Below, piece by piece: positions 1 through 11,051 of a DNA stretch of 62,000 nt. A model generated the notes under the pieces. That model had not been told where the DNA came from. It searched no databases and was given only the letters and a program-made list of their open reading frames with translations. The position numbers were made by a program, and so were the translations under genes. This stretch comes from Cryptomeria japonica (taxonomy: Eukaryota; Streptophyta; Pinopsida; Cupressales; Cupressaceae): contig NC_081415.1 in NCBI RefSeq assembly GCF_030272615.1, positions 366,181,667-366,243,666 of the forward strand, read 5' to 3'. The stretch's first letter is position 1, and each line of letters opens with the position of its first letter.

Positions 1-1036
1 ATCTCTACTGTAGCTATGTGAAATCAGCATAGGCTATGTGTGGTTGAATCATCCTTCCCCACTGACTCGTCTCTCTATGAGATCGGACAAAGTGTGCAGT
101 CCTTCTAGGTACATCCTGCCTCTCTCCAAACTGTCATCTGACTCTCTTCGGTAGGTACATCTCAATCACTCTCTGGTGATTCACTGGTCACCCAATCAAG
201 TATCTCTCCTATCTACAATACGGTAGCTCATCACTATCATCTGACCATCCCGGGCAATCAAGATATGGCCTCTATGTGAACTCTCTCAGTCTGTCTAGCT
301 CATGTCGCCAATACAATATGTATCCAAAAGGACCCTATCTCAGTGCTCCTCCATAGCAATACACATATGGTCGATGTGGTACTACCTGTCTCTCTGCAAT
401 CAGTCGACATATGGCTATGTGCTCAAATGCCCATACCTGTAGCAATGTGACTCCACAGCTCAAAGTTTGAACTCCCTGATATGCTATCTGATGCAGCTGA
501 AAATATAGCATCGCCAGTACACATGGTCCCCATGCATACACCATCCCCTCTATCGCCATCCGCTCTAGCACTCTTCCCCATCCAATAGAGAATCCATGTC
601 CTCGTCTGTCCCCTGCTAGTAGGCATGCTATAACCATGGCTATCACCCCATATCGTCGATCATACTCTGATGCCATGGTCTCCCAGCCAATCTCTCTCTC
701 TACGATGTCCAAATCATCTACACAAAGCATCTCTCCCTATCACTGGGTCATACTCTACCATCTCTCCATGAATCAGAATGTGGAGGATACGCCATACATC
801 CTCTAGTGTCACAGTCGCCTCTCCAGTCACCAGATGGAAAGAGGAAGTCTCTGAATGCCATCGCTCTGCCAATGCAGTAAGCAATCCTGTGTTTGCCCTA
901 ATCTCGGGCATGAATGTGATGTAGTATATCCCAAGTCCTGCTAATGTATCTCTGTCTGTGCTTTTGAGTCTATGTCGTAACATGAAGCAGTCAGGTCGGT
1001 TCTCCCGCGTGATCAATGGATACTGTCGACTCTACA
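1..1036 (-). pseudogene. Antisense plant mobile domain (PMD, MAIN-like) protein remnant
   Basis: The minus strand encodes a broken protein of the plant mobile domain family, which includes Arabidopsis MAIN and MAIL1 and is also carried by transposable elements. The N-terminal piece (about 1016-717) has the family pattern of a W-H-x-E-T-x-x-F-H-L stretch followed by TVTLEDVWRIL. A frameshift near 715-725 leads to the second piece (730-335), with SIGWGRVLERM, YAWGPCVLAMLY and GVTLLQVWAFEHIAICRP-like segments typical of the domain core. Beyond 335 similarity continues with stops; a QFG-RQDVP-like motif appears near 160-110. The molecular activity of PMD is not established. It is not a working gene. 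Start is uncertain because a stop follows the first possible Met codons near 1034. Confidence 0.75.
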
Positions 1037-1828
1037 TCATAGTTGGGGCACATTTTGTCAGTTTTAGGGTTTTCTCCTATGGGCTGCATTTCCTTGTTTC
1101 ATGTCCAAATCAGGGTGTTTCTCATCTATTTTGACCTATCCTATTCTTATCCCCCCTTTTCGGATCATTCGCATGCTATTTTTGGCCAAATTAGGGTTCC
1201 TAATGCACAACTGCGCCTGTGTGATAAGTCTTGCACCTGTGTAGCAACAACCTGCACCTGTGTACCCTACACAAGCACAGGATGCACTCACACAGGTGCA
1301 GAAGTCAGTTTCTGCATTCCCTGTGGGCCCTGCAATGTCCCACAAGCGATCAAAATTCATAAAATTGACAATATGGGTTTTTGAGATACATACCACTGCT
1401 CCTGCATCGTCTAGACGTCTGTAGGTGTGTACATGTTCTCCAAGGTGATCTGCCATTGGAATGTTCACCATCTCTCTGCAAGTGTACTTTTCCAGAGCAA
1501 CAAATTCTCCTCTTTGGCTAGTGCAAATGAGCAATTTTCACTCTCTTTGTCTCATTGATAGATCTTTGTCAGTGCATAGATGGATGTGCACTCTCTCCAT
1601 CTCATGTTGGTCATGGTCTTTTGCACTTTCAATTGCTTGTCCTTTGTGCATCCGATCTCCGATTGTCAGTCTGTTTGCTCCTATCATGTTCTATCATCAT
1701 TATCGATCAATTGGCCTTTTTTCTAGACATTTCCGGCCAATTCCTCGAGGGGGCATCCATATGTCATTGTCAGTGTCTGGGGCATTTTCATTATTGTTCT
1801 TTGAAACAACGCTTGAAATCGCATTGTC
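1037..1828. other. Spacer between antisense PMD gene and polypurine tract
   Basis: Non-coding spacer of the left Tat element, which would contain the promoter of the antisense gene. Open frames on both strands (for example 1136-1534 minus) show no recognisable domain. At about 1213-1313 the motif GCACCTGTGTA is repeated and then answered by its inverted form CACAGGTGCA, giving a potential stem. The rest is CT-rich and unremarkable. Confidence 0.5.
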
Positions 1829-1844
1829 TCAAAGAGGGGCAAAA
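1829..1844 (+). other. Polypurine tract of left Tat element
   Basis: TCAAAGAGGGGCAAAA lies immediately before the LTR start TGTAGACG. It would prime plus-strand DNA synthesis. The same tract (CAAAGAGGGGCAAA), reverse complemented, sits next to the LTR at 35774, which supports both assignments. Confidence 0.75.
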
Positions 1845-2149
1845 TGTAGACGTCTAAAAATGGTCAATGCTTGCGGAATCATACTTTAACATTGACGCAT
1901 TACCTTATTTTAGGGTTTTTGCGTCACATTAACATTTCTCCTATGATTCGCACTTGGTCTTTATCATTTGCGAGCATCGAGTCCTCCTTCTACATTCTTC
2001 ATTTGTCTCGCTTTTGAATTTGGTCTTGTCGATAACAATATTTGTCATGATTTTGGTCGATCTTATCTTGTCGCATCAATGTGCATGCTCATTTGTCATA
2101 TTTTGACATCGTCAATTTGATTTCATTTTGGACATCATCAATCCTAATT

Positions 2150-2460
2150 AGGGTTTTGTCCTCTTATCAATCTTGTCATCTTGTGATCGATTTGTCACCG
2201 ATCATTGTCGTTTTCAATCTTGTCGTCTTGCGATCGATTTGTCATCGATCGTGGTCATTTTCAATTTTGTCATTTTTGTGATCAATTTGTCATCGATCGT
2301 CATCTTTCTCAATCATGTCAATTTGGATCAATTAGTCATTGTTCCTCATCAATTGGCGCATTTATCAATCAAATCGTTTGTCAGCATTGGTCCTTTGTCA
2401 GTTAGAATCATGATCAAATCGAATCGATATCAATTATCCTTTGTCAAGACCTAATTGTCA
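2150..2460 (+). repeat. Degenerate TTTGTCATCGATC-type tandem repeat
   Basis: About five diverged units of roughly 50-65 bases, each with a core like CGATTTGTCATCGATCGT followed by TCATTTTCAAT. The core recurs near 2188, 2235 and 2283, and weaker forms run on to 2460. TTTGTCAT is also scattered over 2520-2960. The repeat lies upstream of the TATA box, in the U3 part of the LTR. It has no open frame of interest. Confidence 0.55.
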
Positions 2461-2973
2461 TTCTTGCATTTTCTAATTCATCTTCTAGGGTTTCATGATT
2501 TGGTCATTTAACCTTGTTTGTCATTTCTCCCTCTAGGTTAAATAATTTATTTATTTATCCTAAGTCTTCTTGTCACAATTAAATATTTATTTAATTGGCT
2601 AACTAATTCTTCCCTCTTTGTGAATTAATTAATAAATGAAAAATTGTTTATTAATTCACTTAATTCCTAATTTCCTCATTTGCTTAATTCACTTAATTCC
2701 TAATTTCCTCATTTTCTAATTTCCTAATTTCAATTCTCTCCTATTTTTCTCCTAATTTCATGGGAATGACGTAGCAAATTTGTCATAATTTGTCATAATT
2801 GACAATCAATCAATTTTGACATAGAAATTTGTCATAATTTTGTCAAAATTATCAATCAATCAATTTTGCATAGAAAGTGCAAATTTGTCATTATTTTTCA
2901 TGTTTGTCATTCTTGATTGGCAATTTCCATTTGAATCAAATTCATGCTAATATTGTCATTTCTCCAATTTGTC

Positions 2974-2980
2974 TATAAAT
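2974..2980 (+). promoter_or_regulatory. TATA box in 3' LTR
   Basis: TATAAAT in the context GTCTATAAATTGGATG. The LTRs of the element at 34630-52037 have a matching CTCTATAAATTTAG in their own sense, so this is the likely core promoter of the family. Confidence 0.5.
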
Positions 2981-4200
2981 TGGATGAATTTCTTCAATCA
3001 AGGTCCCTGATCCTTGGTCGAATCAATCACGCTACGAGTATTCTTGCGCTACTATCTTGTCTACTTGCTTTCACATCATGCTTATGCACTAGTAGGTGAG
3101 ATCGACAAACAAAGCTATTTGAATGAGAAAGAAGGACAATGGAGCCACATGAAGGAGACATTCAAGTTTGCAATGATTTGCATTTGAATTAATGTCTTGT
3201 TTTCATGTCTTTATTGAGTGTAATTAGGATTGTTATCATTGCAATTTGAGTTTTTGTGATTGAACTAGGCTAATGTTTATCTTGCTTTGATGATCCTCAA
3301 TTTCCTATCTATAGTCATTTCAAGCTACCCCGATACCTGATGGGCTAGGTGGAAAAGGTGGTGTCATTGGCATGAATTACTATGATGAGGTAATACCAAA
3401 AGGTGGAAAATACTAAGTCATTGGGATAACTTAAATCATCAATGAAAAGTGTTTTAGGTTACGCCGATACCCGATGAGAAGGACAAGTCAGGCACATAGA
3501 AGGAGACTTGATCGGGATGAGCTACAACCAAGTCATCAGGATATTATCGCCTCATCGGAAGGAGACATTTTTGCTATGCCGATACCCAATGAAAAAGCCA
3601 AGATAGGTCAGAATAAGGAGACCTCATCGGGGAAACGTATGTCAATAGACCAAAGCAATAAAAGATACATGAAAGCGAAGGTGATGACATCGGGTCATCG
3701 GAGAAACATAAAGTGAGTTGTTCTGATGCCTGATAAGATGACCCGATGTAACAAACAAGATGTGGACCATAGAAGAGGACTCATCAAGATAACTTAAACC
3801 ATCAGAGGAGAGTATTTAGAGTTATGTCGATGCCCGATGGGCAGAATGCCATGGAGGAAAAGAAGGAGGGTATATCGGAATGACCTATGTTGATGAAGAT
3901 ATAAAAGTAAAGATAAACCCTAGCTGGAAGGCAGAGCCATCAGGAAGTTATAACCATCAGAATTATAACAAATGAGCTACGTTGATACCTGATGGAGTGA
4001 TTGGTGAGGTCTATGTCGATAAAAAGGATGGATGGTGCCAAGTGATTATACTATTAGGAGTTATGATGACTAGCCATTGCAAATATGATCTTAATGAATC
4101 CACCCACCATTATTAATACAGGCAATAGGTAGCTCTGTGCTTACATGAGGAAAATCACAACACCATTTCAATTGAGTAAATGCTCCCGAAGTATCAAATC

Positions 4201-4210
4201 TATATATAGA
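4201..4210 (+). promoter_or_regulatory. TATA box upstream of ORF-X, copy 1
   Basis: TATATATAGA lies about 105 bases before the ORF-X start codon. The other copy keeps it as TATATATATAA at 16466-16476. This suggests a separate promoter for ORF-X, or the LTR promoter if the giant-LTR model is right. Confidence 0.45.
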
Positions 4211-4314
4211 AGTTGGTATAAGGAATTGGCATAGAAAACTAAAGCTAACAAAGAGATTGGAGCTAAATTAAGGTACAAAAATTAGAAATTTAGTAAAGTT
4301 TGAGGTATTTAGAT

Positions 4315-7242
4315 ATGGAGGGATCTTGTTCAAAAGGCAAGAGGAAGATCATTGAGATCTTTGAGAGCACTTCAAAGAAATCTAAAGGTGGATAAGGTGC
4401 GCAGAAATGAAAGTTAAACCAAGATATGATTGATCAAATGAGCTCACCAGGAACCAAATCCTGGAGATCTAAGGCTAACTTGCCTGTCTGTGACTAGTTA
4501 GAAGATGATTTCAAGGAAATTGGTGATGTCATGACTAGGATTAGAGGTCACAAGTTGTTCTTATATCATTATTCAAGAAGGAGTAAGCCGACCCAATCTC
4601 AAACCCATGGATAACTGGATTGGTAAACTTGTGGTTCCTAACGTCTTTGTGAATATTCAATTGATGAAAACATTGGCTAGGGCTTATAATGCCACAAAAA
4701 GATGTATTCAATTGCCAAATGGCGATGCATTCATCTGTATCGCAGCAGCCACCATTCAGGAGGTTTTTGATCTGGGATTTGAATCTAATGTGTCATTGTC
4801 TTTCAAGAAATTGGAGGAAGAGTATACAAAGATGGATACCATATACAATGGGTGGAGTTTGGCCATACATAAGGCTGAGAAAGGAAAGTTAATAGATGAA
4901 GATGGGCCCCTATTTGATATCAACATTTTCAGGCAATATCTGCAATATACATATATGGCATGTGATCAAGTGGGAGGAGTTAAGGTTTTGGATGTAGCTC
5001 GGATAGGACCTTTGGTTCTTGTTGCTGACATGCAAATGCATGAGCTGAGATAGTTCGATTATGCTAATTACATTGCTGAGAAGATAATGAGGGTTTCTTA
5101 AGCCTTCATAATAACCCTAACAAATCTTATAAGTTCTATTCATTGTTGATGCATATTATTTTGTTTTATGGACAACATAGGGGGCTGTGGCCTAAGGAAT
5201 TGAAGCTAAATGTTCATGGCAAGGATGGACAGAGTAACCAGTACAACTATGGGTATCACTATGAGATTCTCATTTCATGAGATCTCATTATGTCAAGTTT
5301 GAAGAGTTTTTTATGCAACCATTGTATAAAGTTTTTGGGGTTACTTTTGATGGATCATTTTCAAAAGAAATCAAAATATTTCTTAGACCCCATGAACATG
5401 GGGATACCAAGGTCGATCATAATTAGGGTGACTAGTATGTGTACTAGGATTTCACATATATAAAAGTGTTTGGATTTGAAGGTGTGCAATATGTGCTACC
5501 AAAGCTTACACCTGACAAAATTGCCTACTGAGAGATTGTGAGGCAAATGAGTGTCTCAAATGCACAACATTTTGGGGGTGCCCACAAGCAAGTTTTCTTG
5601 CCCGGGACTTTAAATTTTGGTTATTTCACTATTGTATCTACAAAGGCATATGAAATCATTGATAAGAGGCTAATAGAAGATTATAACCTCTATGAGCACA
5701 CAAGCGGAAAGAATTATGACCCGCAGGGTTATATCCACTAGAGCAGAAAAGGGCAAAATCTGAGAGATTATTTTCATGAGCATGTTGAAGCCTTGGATAT
5801 CTTCAAAAATGAGGAATTAAAGGAGGCTATGCAAATCTTTCAGGACTTGAACCAGAGACTAGCAAAAAAAAAGACAAAGACTATAGGAGATGGAAGAAGA
5901 AGAAGAGGCTAAGAGTGAGTCAGGAGAGAATGAGGTTGTCTCAAGATTTAGGAGACCTAAAAGGGAAGAGGAACCTGAAACACATGACCTAACTGTGGCT
6001 AGGATGAATGTAGATGTTGATGTTAGGCTAGAAGAGCACACTTATTTTGTGTCTGATGATGGATTCATCAAATTGAAGGAGCTTAAATCCTTCTTATATC
6101 ACTTCAAATGAAAGAAGCTAAGACAAGCCATGCCTGATATAACACAAGAAAATGAGGTAGAGATGCTTAGAAAACTAAAGGCAGATATCAATGCAGAAGT
6201 AGAAGGCATGACCCCTCAAAGGGGAAGGCATCTTCTTGTAGAGTCAGGAATTATCCTCTTTCTAGGCTGGGATCTTAGTGCATCCTTTATTTTTGATAGC
6301 CTATTGCATTCAGATAAGGACTTCAAGTTAGACATTCAGGGTGTGAATGATATTTTCATTGGATCAAGATATGATCCAGATGATGAGGCTATTCGTTTGT
6401 GGGCCCTCTATCATCCAAATAAGAGGTCAAAGATCATAGATATGGACAAAGCTTTTGGACACATGATGAAGTTAAAGATTGGTGAAGTGGATCCCATGAT
6501 CACAGCAGATATGGGAGTTGATATTTCAAAGTTGAATAAAGAACAAATGAAGATGTTGGTAAAAGAGGTAGGAAAATATAAATTGTTATATGAGGAACCC
6601 TTAAGAAGTAGGGGCCAACTTGTACCCCAGATAGTAGATGAGTACAAACTAAAAAATAAGTGCGAAGAACTGCACAAAGAAAATAAAAAGTTGAAGGAAA
6701 GAATGCAGAGCATAAGGGTAGACACAACATGTGTCCTACTATCTAAACGATTTGAGAATCTGCAGAATATACTGGAGGAATTTTAGACTGTCTACTAGAG
6801 AAACATGGATAACATAGTGTCGCACCAGAGGATCCTTGATAGGTTAAACATGCCACTGCAAGATCAGACACTGAGTGACAAAAGGATCAATAAGGTTAAA
6901 ATTTTGATTGACACTCATGAAGGATTCATAACAGAGTTGAAAATTGAATATGAGGAGTGTAAGGGTATTGTCAATCATAGATTCCCAAGTGTGGTAGATG
7001 ATACATGGGTAATAAAGGATAAAAACCAATGGATTACCAAATGCAGATCCCTACTCAATTCAGCCCTTAGTGTTGCCCATGCGGATACATTGGATATGAA
7101 TGAAACGAGGGAACAAGTTGAGAATTTTGTTACAACAGAGATAGCGGTCAGAGACATTATCTTCAATGCCTACACATATAAAGATGAAGGATATCTTCAA
7201 CATATCCAGAAATGTGGTCAGCGGTTGGATGGAAAGAATTAG
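4315..7242 (+). pseudogene. ORF-X, accessory retroelement protein, copy 1 (degenerate)
   Basis: An unrecognised protein of roughly 900-970 residues, broken by frameshifts and stops. The start is the ATG at 4315, in the same context as the copy at 16579; it encodes a short basic N-terminus (MEGSCSKGKRK). Longer pieces lie at 4607-5053, 5538-5741, 5890-6111, 6130-6786 and 6805-7242. The last three share one frame, separated by TGA at 6109 (GGA in copy 2) and TAG at 6784. The N-terminal third contains a CIQLPNGDAFICIAA-TIQEVFDLGF stretch whose layout recalls the PMD motif. The middle is very acidic (EEEEEAKSESGE) and the C-terminus is lysine-rich and probably coiled coil. It probably serves the element after or beside gag-pol; its function is unknown. 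There is no RT, integrase or transposase signature. Confidence 0.6.
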
Positions 7243-7430
7243 TCTATGTCATTGTATTGTGTTTTGTTTATAGCAATTAGGGAGTCAATTAGGTTTTTGT
7301 TAGTTTTAGTTTGTACTAATGAAAGGGTGTGTCCTTTCATTCATATCTTTTGAGTCATATATGTATAGAGAGTCATTTTGTATTCTAGAGGGGACAAAAC
7401 ATAAGAAGAACTACTATTTTCTAGATTGTC
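7243..7430. other. Short non-coding stretch between ORF-X and LTR
   Basis: About 190 non-coding bases follow the ORF-X stop. A purine-rich run (7387-7410) could be a decayed polypurine tract for the LTR beginning at 7431, but it lies about 20 bases from it. Confidence 0.35.
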
Positions 7431-8262
7431 TGTTGGAACCAATGGTGTTATGTAAAACAGGTCTGTAGAAATGAAAATCCATTTTGTGCAAGAAAGTGTA
7501 CCATGAAGTATCTATGAGTCTGTAGTTTTTGTATACCCATTATTCCAAAAATTAATATACAAGATTTGTTGTTTTTATCTTTAGATCATTTCATTTTATA
7601 TGATGTTGATGAGTATAAATCCTTTGGATAAATTTGAATAAGGTTTATTGCAGTGTTTTATCACCTGTTGTTGTAATGATAACAGAATTGTTTTTGTTGT
7701 TCTCATAACATACATTGAAGTCACTGCAATGATAGTCTTGCATACTTGGGAGTTTTCTCAAACTGCCTCCAAGGACCACAAATATTTGTCCATTAAGTAA
7801 CATGTAAATTGTTAGATAAGGCACTAGTATGTTATTAGTTTTTTGTGAAGTAAATTTGGTGTGCACAAAGTCCTCACCACAAAAAAATATTACTAGTCTC
7901 TACTAGCATTTTCCTTCCATAATTACTCAAGGTTCCAACAACATTATTTAATGAGTTTTGTTCATTATCAATTATACTCAAGTTTTCATATTAAAGCAAG
8001 TTAAAAGCACATAATAAAACATAGTTGCAGGAAACATCTTGCTATCCCTGTAAATAGCTACTATGATAAATTAAAATTCACTATAAAGAAATCTCTTTGT
8101 GCTTTGGAGATTGAGGTATACCCACCTAGGTCTAATGGAGCCTAAAGTGTAGAGGAATTTGGCCTTTGACCATTCCTATTTGTTGGCCAAGGCTGATTGA
8201 GAAATCAGTAGGAGAGTAGGCAAAGCTCTGGGATTTCCAATCTGTGGTTTTGGGAACCAACA
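7431..8262 (+). repeat. Probable LTR of gypsy family 2, shared by two tandem copies
   Basis: The segment begins TGTTGGAACC and ends GGAACCAACA, giving a 6-base terminal inverted repeat TGTTGG/CCAACA. Three bases after the end comes a primer-binding site. A TATA box (GTATAAATCC, about 7611) and an AATAAAA signal (about 8015) fall inside. To its left is the end of one internal region and to its right is the start of another, as expected if unequal recombination left two elements sharing one LTR. No second copy of this LTR is in the window, so the left boundary rests on the inverted repeat alone. Confidence 0.45.
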
Positions 8263-8265
8263 GAT

Positions 8266-8283
8266 TCGCGACTCTGCTGATGA
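8266..8283 (+). other. Primer-binding site, tRNA-Arg type
   Basis: TCGCGACTCTGCTGATGA resembles the TGGCGACTCTGCTGGGGA type complementary to tRNA-Arg, used by Ogre-like members of the Tat clade. It lies just after the LTR end and about 200 bases before gag, which fixes the orientation and the 5' end of the internal region. Confidence 0.55.
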
Positions 8284-8486
8284 GTTGTCATAGGAAGTGT
8301 TTAGAATTTCTGGTGTTTTTGATTTAGACTCTGCTAGAGGAAGGAGCCCAGAAGATTAATAAAAGTATTATTCCTCTTAGGAGGTGGTGATTCTACATTT
8401 AATATATGAGTAATAATTGGTATTTTGAGAAAGTAAGAGAAACCCCTAGGAATTTTTCAATAAGATTTATGTAGGGGAGAAGGTCT

Positions 8487-10139
8487 TTGCACAAGGGACA
8501 ATATAATCTTGTTCAGTTGAGTCCAAAAAGAAGAAACAAAGAAAATAAATCAACATCCAATATGGCATTTGAGGGTTGTAAGGAGTTTCCTCATAGAGAG
8601 GATGGTTCTTCATCTGGTGATAGATTTGAAAATGTGGAGAAAAATCATTTGTATAACTTAAATACAAAAGATAATAAAGGTGGCCATGATGAAACCCTGA
8701 CTACTAAGGAACATGAGGACAAGCAGTTGGATGGAGAAGAATCTAAAATGGCAAAGGCTCTTAAGAGACAACTAGATTGGGTATTGCAAAAACTCGGATT
8801 AGAAAGAGATTCTATTCAAATCCCTAAGTCAAACAGTGTTGAAGAAGAGAAAGGAAGAGGTGAAGCTAGTAGGCTAACAACCCTAGGTATAGTCCCCCTC
8901 ACATGAGAAAATTGGATCAGCCATTTAGGGTCTATAATAATCCATTGTCTGATGTTGTGGATAACAATTATGAAAAAAAGTATAAATGGAAAAATATACC
9001 CTACCATAAAAATAAAAACCAGTATAATTATAGATGATGCAATAATCATAATGGTGAAAGAAGAATTAATAGTGGAGAAATTACTGGTAACTTGAATAGT
9101 AGAGATATGATCGACAACATAAATAATAATAGAGGTAATTATGGTAACTATGGCAACAATGGTAATGGAAACAATCGAAATGGAAATAATAATAACGGTG
9201 GAGGTAACAATGGAAACAATCAAACTAATAACTATGGTTGCAGACCACCTATGGCCATTGAAAGATATAAATAGTTTGAATTCAGTGGGATAGTTGGATA
9301 TCCTAATCAGATTTCAAATGATTTAAGGTCAGCTATCCCTAAATTCACAGGAAATGGAACTGATCCTATGGAACAACATGTAATAAATGTAAAAAATACC
9401 ATTGAAGAGTTTGAAGTCCCTTATGAAGATGTTTTTATGAAACTGTTTGTTCAATCTCTAACAAAGGATGTAGGAGAATGGTATAGAAATCTTCCCGAAA
9501 GATGAATTGGTAGTTGGTAGGAGTTTGTGACAATATTCTTGGAATAATTTGGAGAACATAATGATACTTCATTTGCATCTCATGAATTGACTAGCATAAA
9601 AAATAATTAAAATGAATCAGTCTCTGAATTTAATAAGAGGTTTAATAAAGTACTTAAAAGAATACCAAGAGACATTAGACCTGTTGATTCATTTTTTGAT
9701 TGATTTTTATTTGAGTTCTTTTGACAACAAGACTCATTATGAGATCCTATCTCACAAACCTACTACCTTGCAACAAGCTTTTAAAACAACTACTACCATT
9801 GAAAATAACAGAAAGGCTGTTGGGAGAATTTGCAAGAGAGATGATCCAAAATTATATAATCCCAAAGCAACAAAAAAGGATGAGTTTGGCCAAATCATGG
9901 ACATGCTGAAAGACATGAAGAGTAAGAAAAATCACAATGAGAATCCATCCCCATGCAGAATTAACAAGCCTATAAGTTACAACAGACCAAGATTGCATGA
10001 CATGCCATATAATATAAACTGGAAAGATGGTAAGCCGGTAAATGCAAATCTAAGCAAAGAAACTCCTGATCCATTAAAGAAGGTAAATATTTTTGTGGAA
10101 GAATATGGTGTGAAGTCTGGAATTTACCCCATGTTGTAG
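8487..10139 (+). pseudogene. gag: gag polyprotein remnant (capsid domain)
   Basis: The structural polyprotein that packages element RNA. The N-terminal piece (8487-8906) is charged. A low-complexity Asn/Gly-rich linker (9092-9274, runs of GNYGNNGNGNN) follows. The retrotransposon gag capsid domain lies at about 9290-9900 with the pattern KFTGNGTDPMEQHV, then KLFVQSLTKDVGEWYRNLP, then SVSEFNKRFNKVLKRIP and LQQAFKTTTTIENNR. Several stops and at least two frameshifts break it, for example TGA at about 9502 and TAA at 9608. The start at 8487 is the first ATG of the open piece after the PBS; it is not otherwise supported. Confidence 0.75.
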
Positions 10140-10700
10140 AACAATGTATGATTTCTCAAGGTTTTGTAGAAGAGAAGGACCGTGAGAGTGAATATGAGCC
10201 CACAGGTAATGTACTTTCATCAAATCCATTTTGGGGTAGGGATGAGGATTCATCTGAGGATAAGAAATCATCAGATGTACAATGGAGAAGAGAGAGCTAG
10301 AAACATAGTGTACAACAAGTTTTTACTGATGATGATGCAGACATCCCCATCCCTTAGGAGATTGTTTCATAATGGAGAGTTGGTGCATTCCTTGAGAAAC
10401 TTAACAGATGAAGAAAAGAAATCCTATACTATGGCAGCAGTAGCTCAGGCAAAAAGCAATTATCAGCTAAGGAATAGAATAGTGAACCCAGAGAAAGGTA
10501 AGCCATTCGGGATATTTGCAAAAGTTCCTAAAGATAGTGGAAATGAAGACACCATCGCTAACAAGGAAAAGGAAGGTGCAGTAGAAAAGTTCAAACAAAC
10601 AGAACCTCTTAAATTAACAAAGCCAATCGAAAAGAAACAAATTAGTAAGCCACTCTCAAATCATGGATCATTTATGTCTTAGGCTTTATCACAAGTTAAA
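10140..10700 (+). pseudogene. gag-pol linker with zinc-finger-like start
   Basis: Coding sequence continues between capsid and protease in shifting frames. The stretch after 10120 reads as an EQCMISQGFVEE-like segment in one frame, and 10182-10682 is a lysine-rich piece (EEKKSYTMAAVAQAKSNYQLR). No clear CCHC knuckle survives. It is probably the spacer typical of Tat polyproteins. Confidence 0.45.
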
Positions 10701-10706
10701 ATATTT

Positions 10707-11051
10707 GTGCCCTTGCTTGAAGTAATAAAATTCCCTGATTACAAACATGAAACAATTGAGATTTTGTCTAATTTTGTTGAAGTTAATAAAGAGGACCATA
10801 AGCAAAAATATGAAGATCCACCTATTGTCTATTTGGGAACTTCTATCACTAAGAATCTTACCCAGGTTGATCCTTTTTATTTGACTTTGATGATTAACAA
10901 TAAAATGGTTAAGAATTGCATGATAGATTCAGGTGCAACCGTGAACATAATGCTAGAAGATATCATGAAAGAACTTAGGATGCATGTGGACACTCCTTAT
11001 GGGAAATGCTATGCTATGGATAACAAATCATTCCCAGTGTTAGAATCATGA
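10707..11051 (+). pseudogene. Retroelement aspartic protease
   Basis: Pepsin-type protease domain that would cleave the gag-pol polyprotein. The active-site loop is present as MIDSGATVNIML, with hydrophobic strands before it (YLTLMINNKMVKNC). The open frame stops at 11049, but related sequence in other frames continues to about 11260 (a decayed stretch like AELWDVVIKAMVKFGG), so a frameshift or stop has cut the C-terminal half. The RNase H-like domain follows directly. Confidence 0.75.

Larger units (their letters stand above)
1..3317 (+). mobile_element. Tat-lineage Ty3/gypsy element, 3' end only
   Basis: This is the 3' part of an LTR retrotransposon read on the plus strand: an antisense accessory gene, a spacer, a polypurine tract and a 3' LTR. 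The tract is the same CAAAGAGGGGCAAA found next to the LTR of the element at 34630-52037. The LTR starts share the stretch CTAAAAATGGTCA, so the two elements are related. In both, the accessory gene lies between pol and the 3' LTR and runs against the element. Its gag and pol would lie left of the window. The right end at 3317 is inferred from a terminal CA and from the point where sequence shared with 15570 onward begins, so this element probably inserted into the next one. Confidence 0.65.
1845..3317 (+). repeat. 3' LTR of left Tat element
   Basis: The LTR starts TGTAGACGTC directly after the polypurine tract and shares CTAAAAATGGTCA with the LTR start of the element at 34630-52037. A TATA box (TATAAAT, 2974-2980) lies about 340 bases before the proposed end. 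The interior is rich in TTTGTCAT-type repeats. The end at 3317 (..AGTCA) is inferred: the next bases match the second copy of the downstream element near 15570. No partner LTR is in the window, so the length (about 1.47 kb) cannot be confirmed. Confidence 0.55.
3318..7430 (+). mobile_element. Ty3/gypsy element (family 2), left copy: 3' internal part with ORF-X
   Basis: This segment matches 15570-18560 in direct orientation along its first 3 kb and continues to 7430. It is read as the end of the internal region of one element, truncated on the left by the Tat insertion and running into the LTR at 7431. It contains a non-coding stretch rich in CCGATG/CATCGG motifs (3318-4180), a TATA box (4201-4210) and ORF-X (4315-7242). 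A purine-rich run AGAGGGGACAAAAC lies at 7387-7400, although it is not directly against the proposed LTR start. The alternative is that the whole segment is part of a giant LTR (see findings). Confidence 0.55.

Noticed and set aside
1136-1534. Open frames on both strands of the PMD spacer (113 and 132 residues)
   Set aside because: Mirror-image open frames over the same CACCTGTG repeat, low complexity, no domain.
1461-2454. Overlapping plus-strand open frames rich in Ser, Phe and Ile
   Set aside because: They translate the TTTGTCAT repeat of the LTR; composition only.
8816-9223. Minus-strand open frame of Ile/Val/Ser-rich protein
   Set aside because: Shadow of the Asn/Gly-rich gag linker on the plus strand.
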